Origin: Gallionella sp.
GTDB lineage: Bacteria > Pseudomonadota > Gammaproteobacteria > Burkholderiales > Gallionellaceae
DNA length: 25,012 nt
Assembly (NCBI GenBank): GCA_023229845.1
Contig: JALNYK010000038.1
Coordinates: 338 to 25,349 of the forward strand
Direction: 5' to 3'
The notes under the pieces were generated by a model that was not told where the DNA came from, ran no database searches, and was given only the letters and a program-made list of their open reading frames with translations. Position 1 is the first letter of the stretch, and the number at the start of each line of letters is the position of its first letter. Positions 24,916-25,012 of this stretch are shown here, piece after piece. The position numbers and the translations under genes were made by a program.

Positions 24916-25004
24916 GCCCGGGTGGTGAAATTGGTAGACACAACGGACTTAAAATCCGTCGGGGAGAAATCTCCGTACCGGTTCGATTCCGGTCCCGGGC
25001 ACCA
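24916..25004 (+). tRNA. tRNA-Leu (TAA)
   Basis: An 89-base class II tRNA with a long variable arm. Acceptor GCCCGGG pairs with CCCGGGC. The anticodon stem ACGGA/TCCGT encloses TAA (24950-24952). GGTTCGATTCC forms the T arm, and CCA is encoded at the end. Only 7 bases separate it from tRNA-Cys, so the two share a transcript. Confidence 0.97.
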
Positions 25005-25012
25005 TCGGCATC

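Overview
The window looks like the chromosome of a betaproteobacterium, most probably of the Nitrosomonadales (Gallionella/Sideroxydans-like). The grounds are overall protein resemblance, the gene order acpP-fabF-pabC-mltG-tmk-holB-tatD, a two-domain glutamine-dependent NAD synthetase, RhlE, HtpG and BipA of proteobacterial type, and GC-rich codon use. The genus is an inference from memory; no database was searched.

Layout. 1-2482: a PilZ-domain gene and the DEAD-box helicase gene rhlE, both on the minus strand and each followed by a near-identical hairpin terminator; rhlE has a probable 200-nt leader. 2483-6612: htpG (behind a good sigma-32-type promoter) and typA/bipA on the plus strand, separated by a 340-bp intergenic region with three palindromic repeat elements. 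6613-14188: an accessory block between housekeeping genes. It starts with about 400 bp of unassigned DNA. Next is an AT-rich two-gene unit: a small solo WYL-like protein and a 1006-residue protein joining a PHP metallo-hydrolase domain to an SMC/ABC-type ATPase (TrlF-like). It continues with a cytosolic 5'-nucleotidase, a tightly coupled pair of GHKL-ATPase genes (HTH-HATPase-STAS-like, then AlbA_2/Schlafen-HATPase-wHTH), and the decayed start of a type I restriction gene hsdR. Upstream of the GHKL pair, four CTTTAC hexamers sit exactly 22 bp apart and run up to the start codon. 14189-24641: rmuC, an OmpA-family outer membrane protein, nadE, then acpP-fabF-pabC-mltG-(repeat)-tmk-holB-(repeat)-tatD. 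24660-25004: a tRNA operon Gly(GCC)-Cys(GCA)-Leu(TAA) behind a consensus promoter.

How it fits together. The right half is core metabolism: fatty-acid elongation (AcpP, FabF), folate (PabC), peptidoglycan chain termination (MltG), dTTP supply (Tmk), the replication clamp loader (HolB), NAD synthesis (NadE) and envelope anchoring (OmpA-like). The left half is stress and translation: RNA helicase, Hsp90 and a ribosome-associated GTPase. The middle block between typA and rmuC looks like a hotspot for defence or conflict genes. The PHP-ATPase/WYL-like pair and the GHKL pair with its phased operator array are the best candidates for an incompletely described system; their functions here are inferred from domains and context only.
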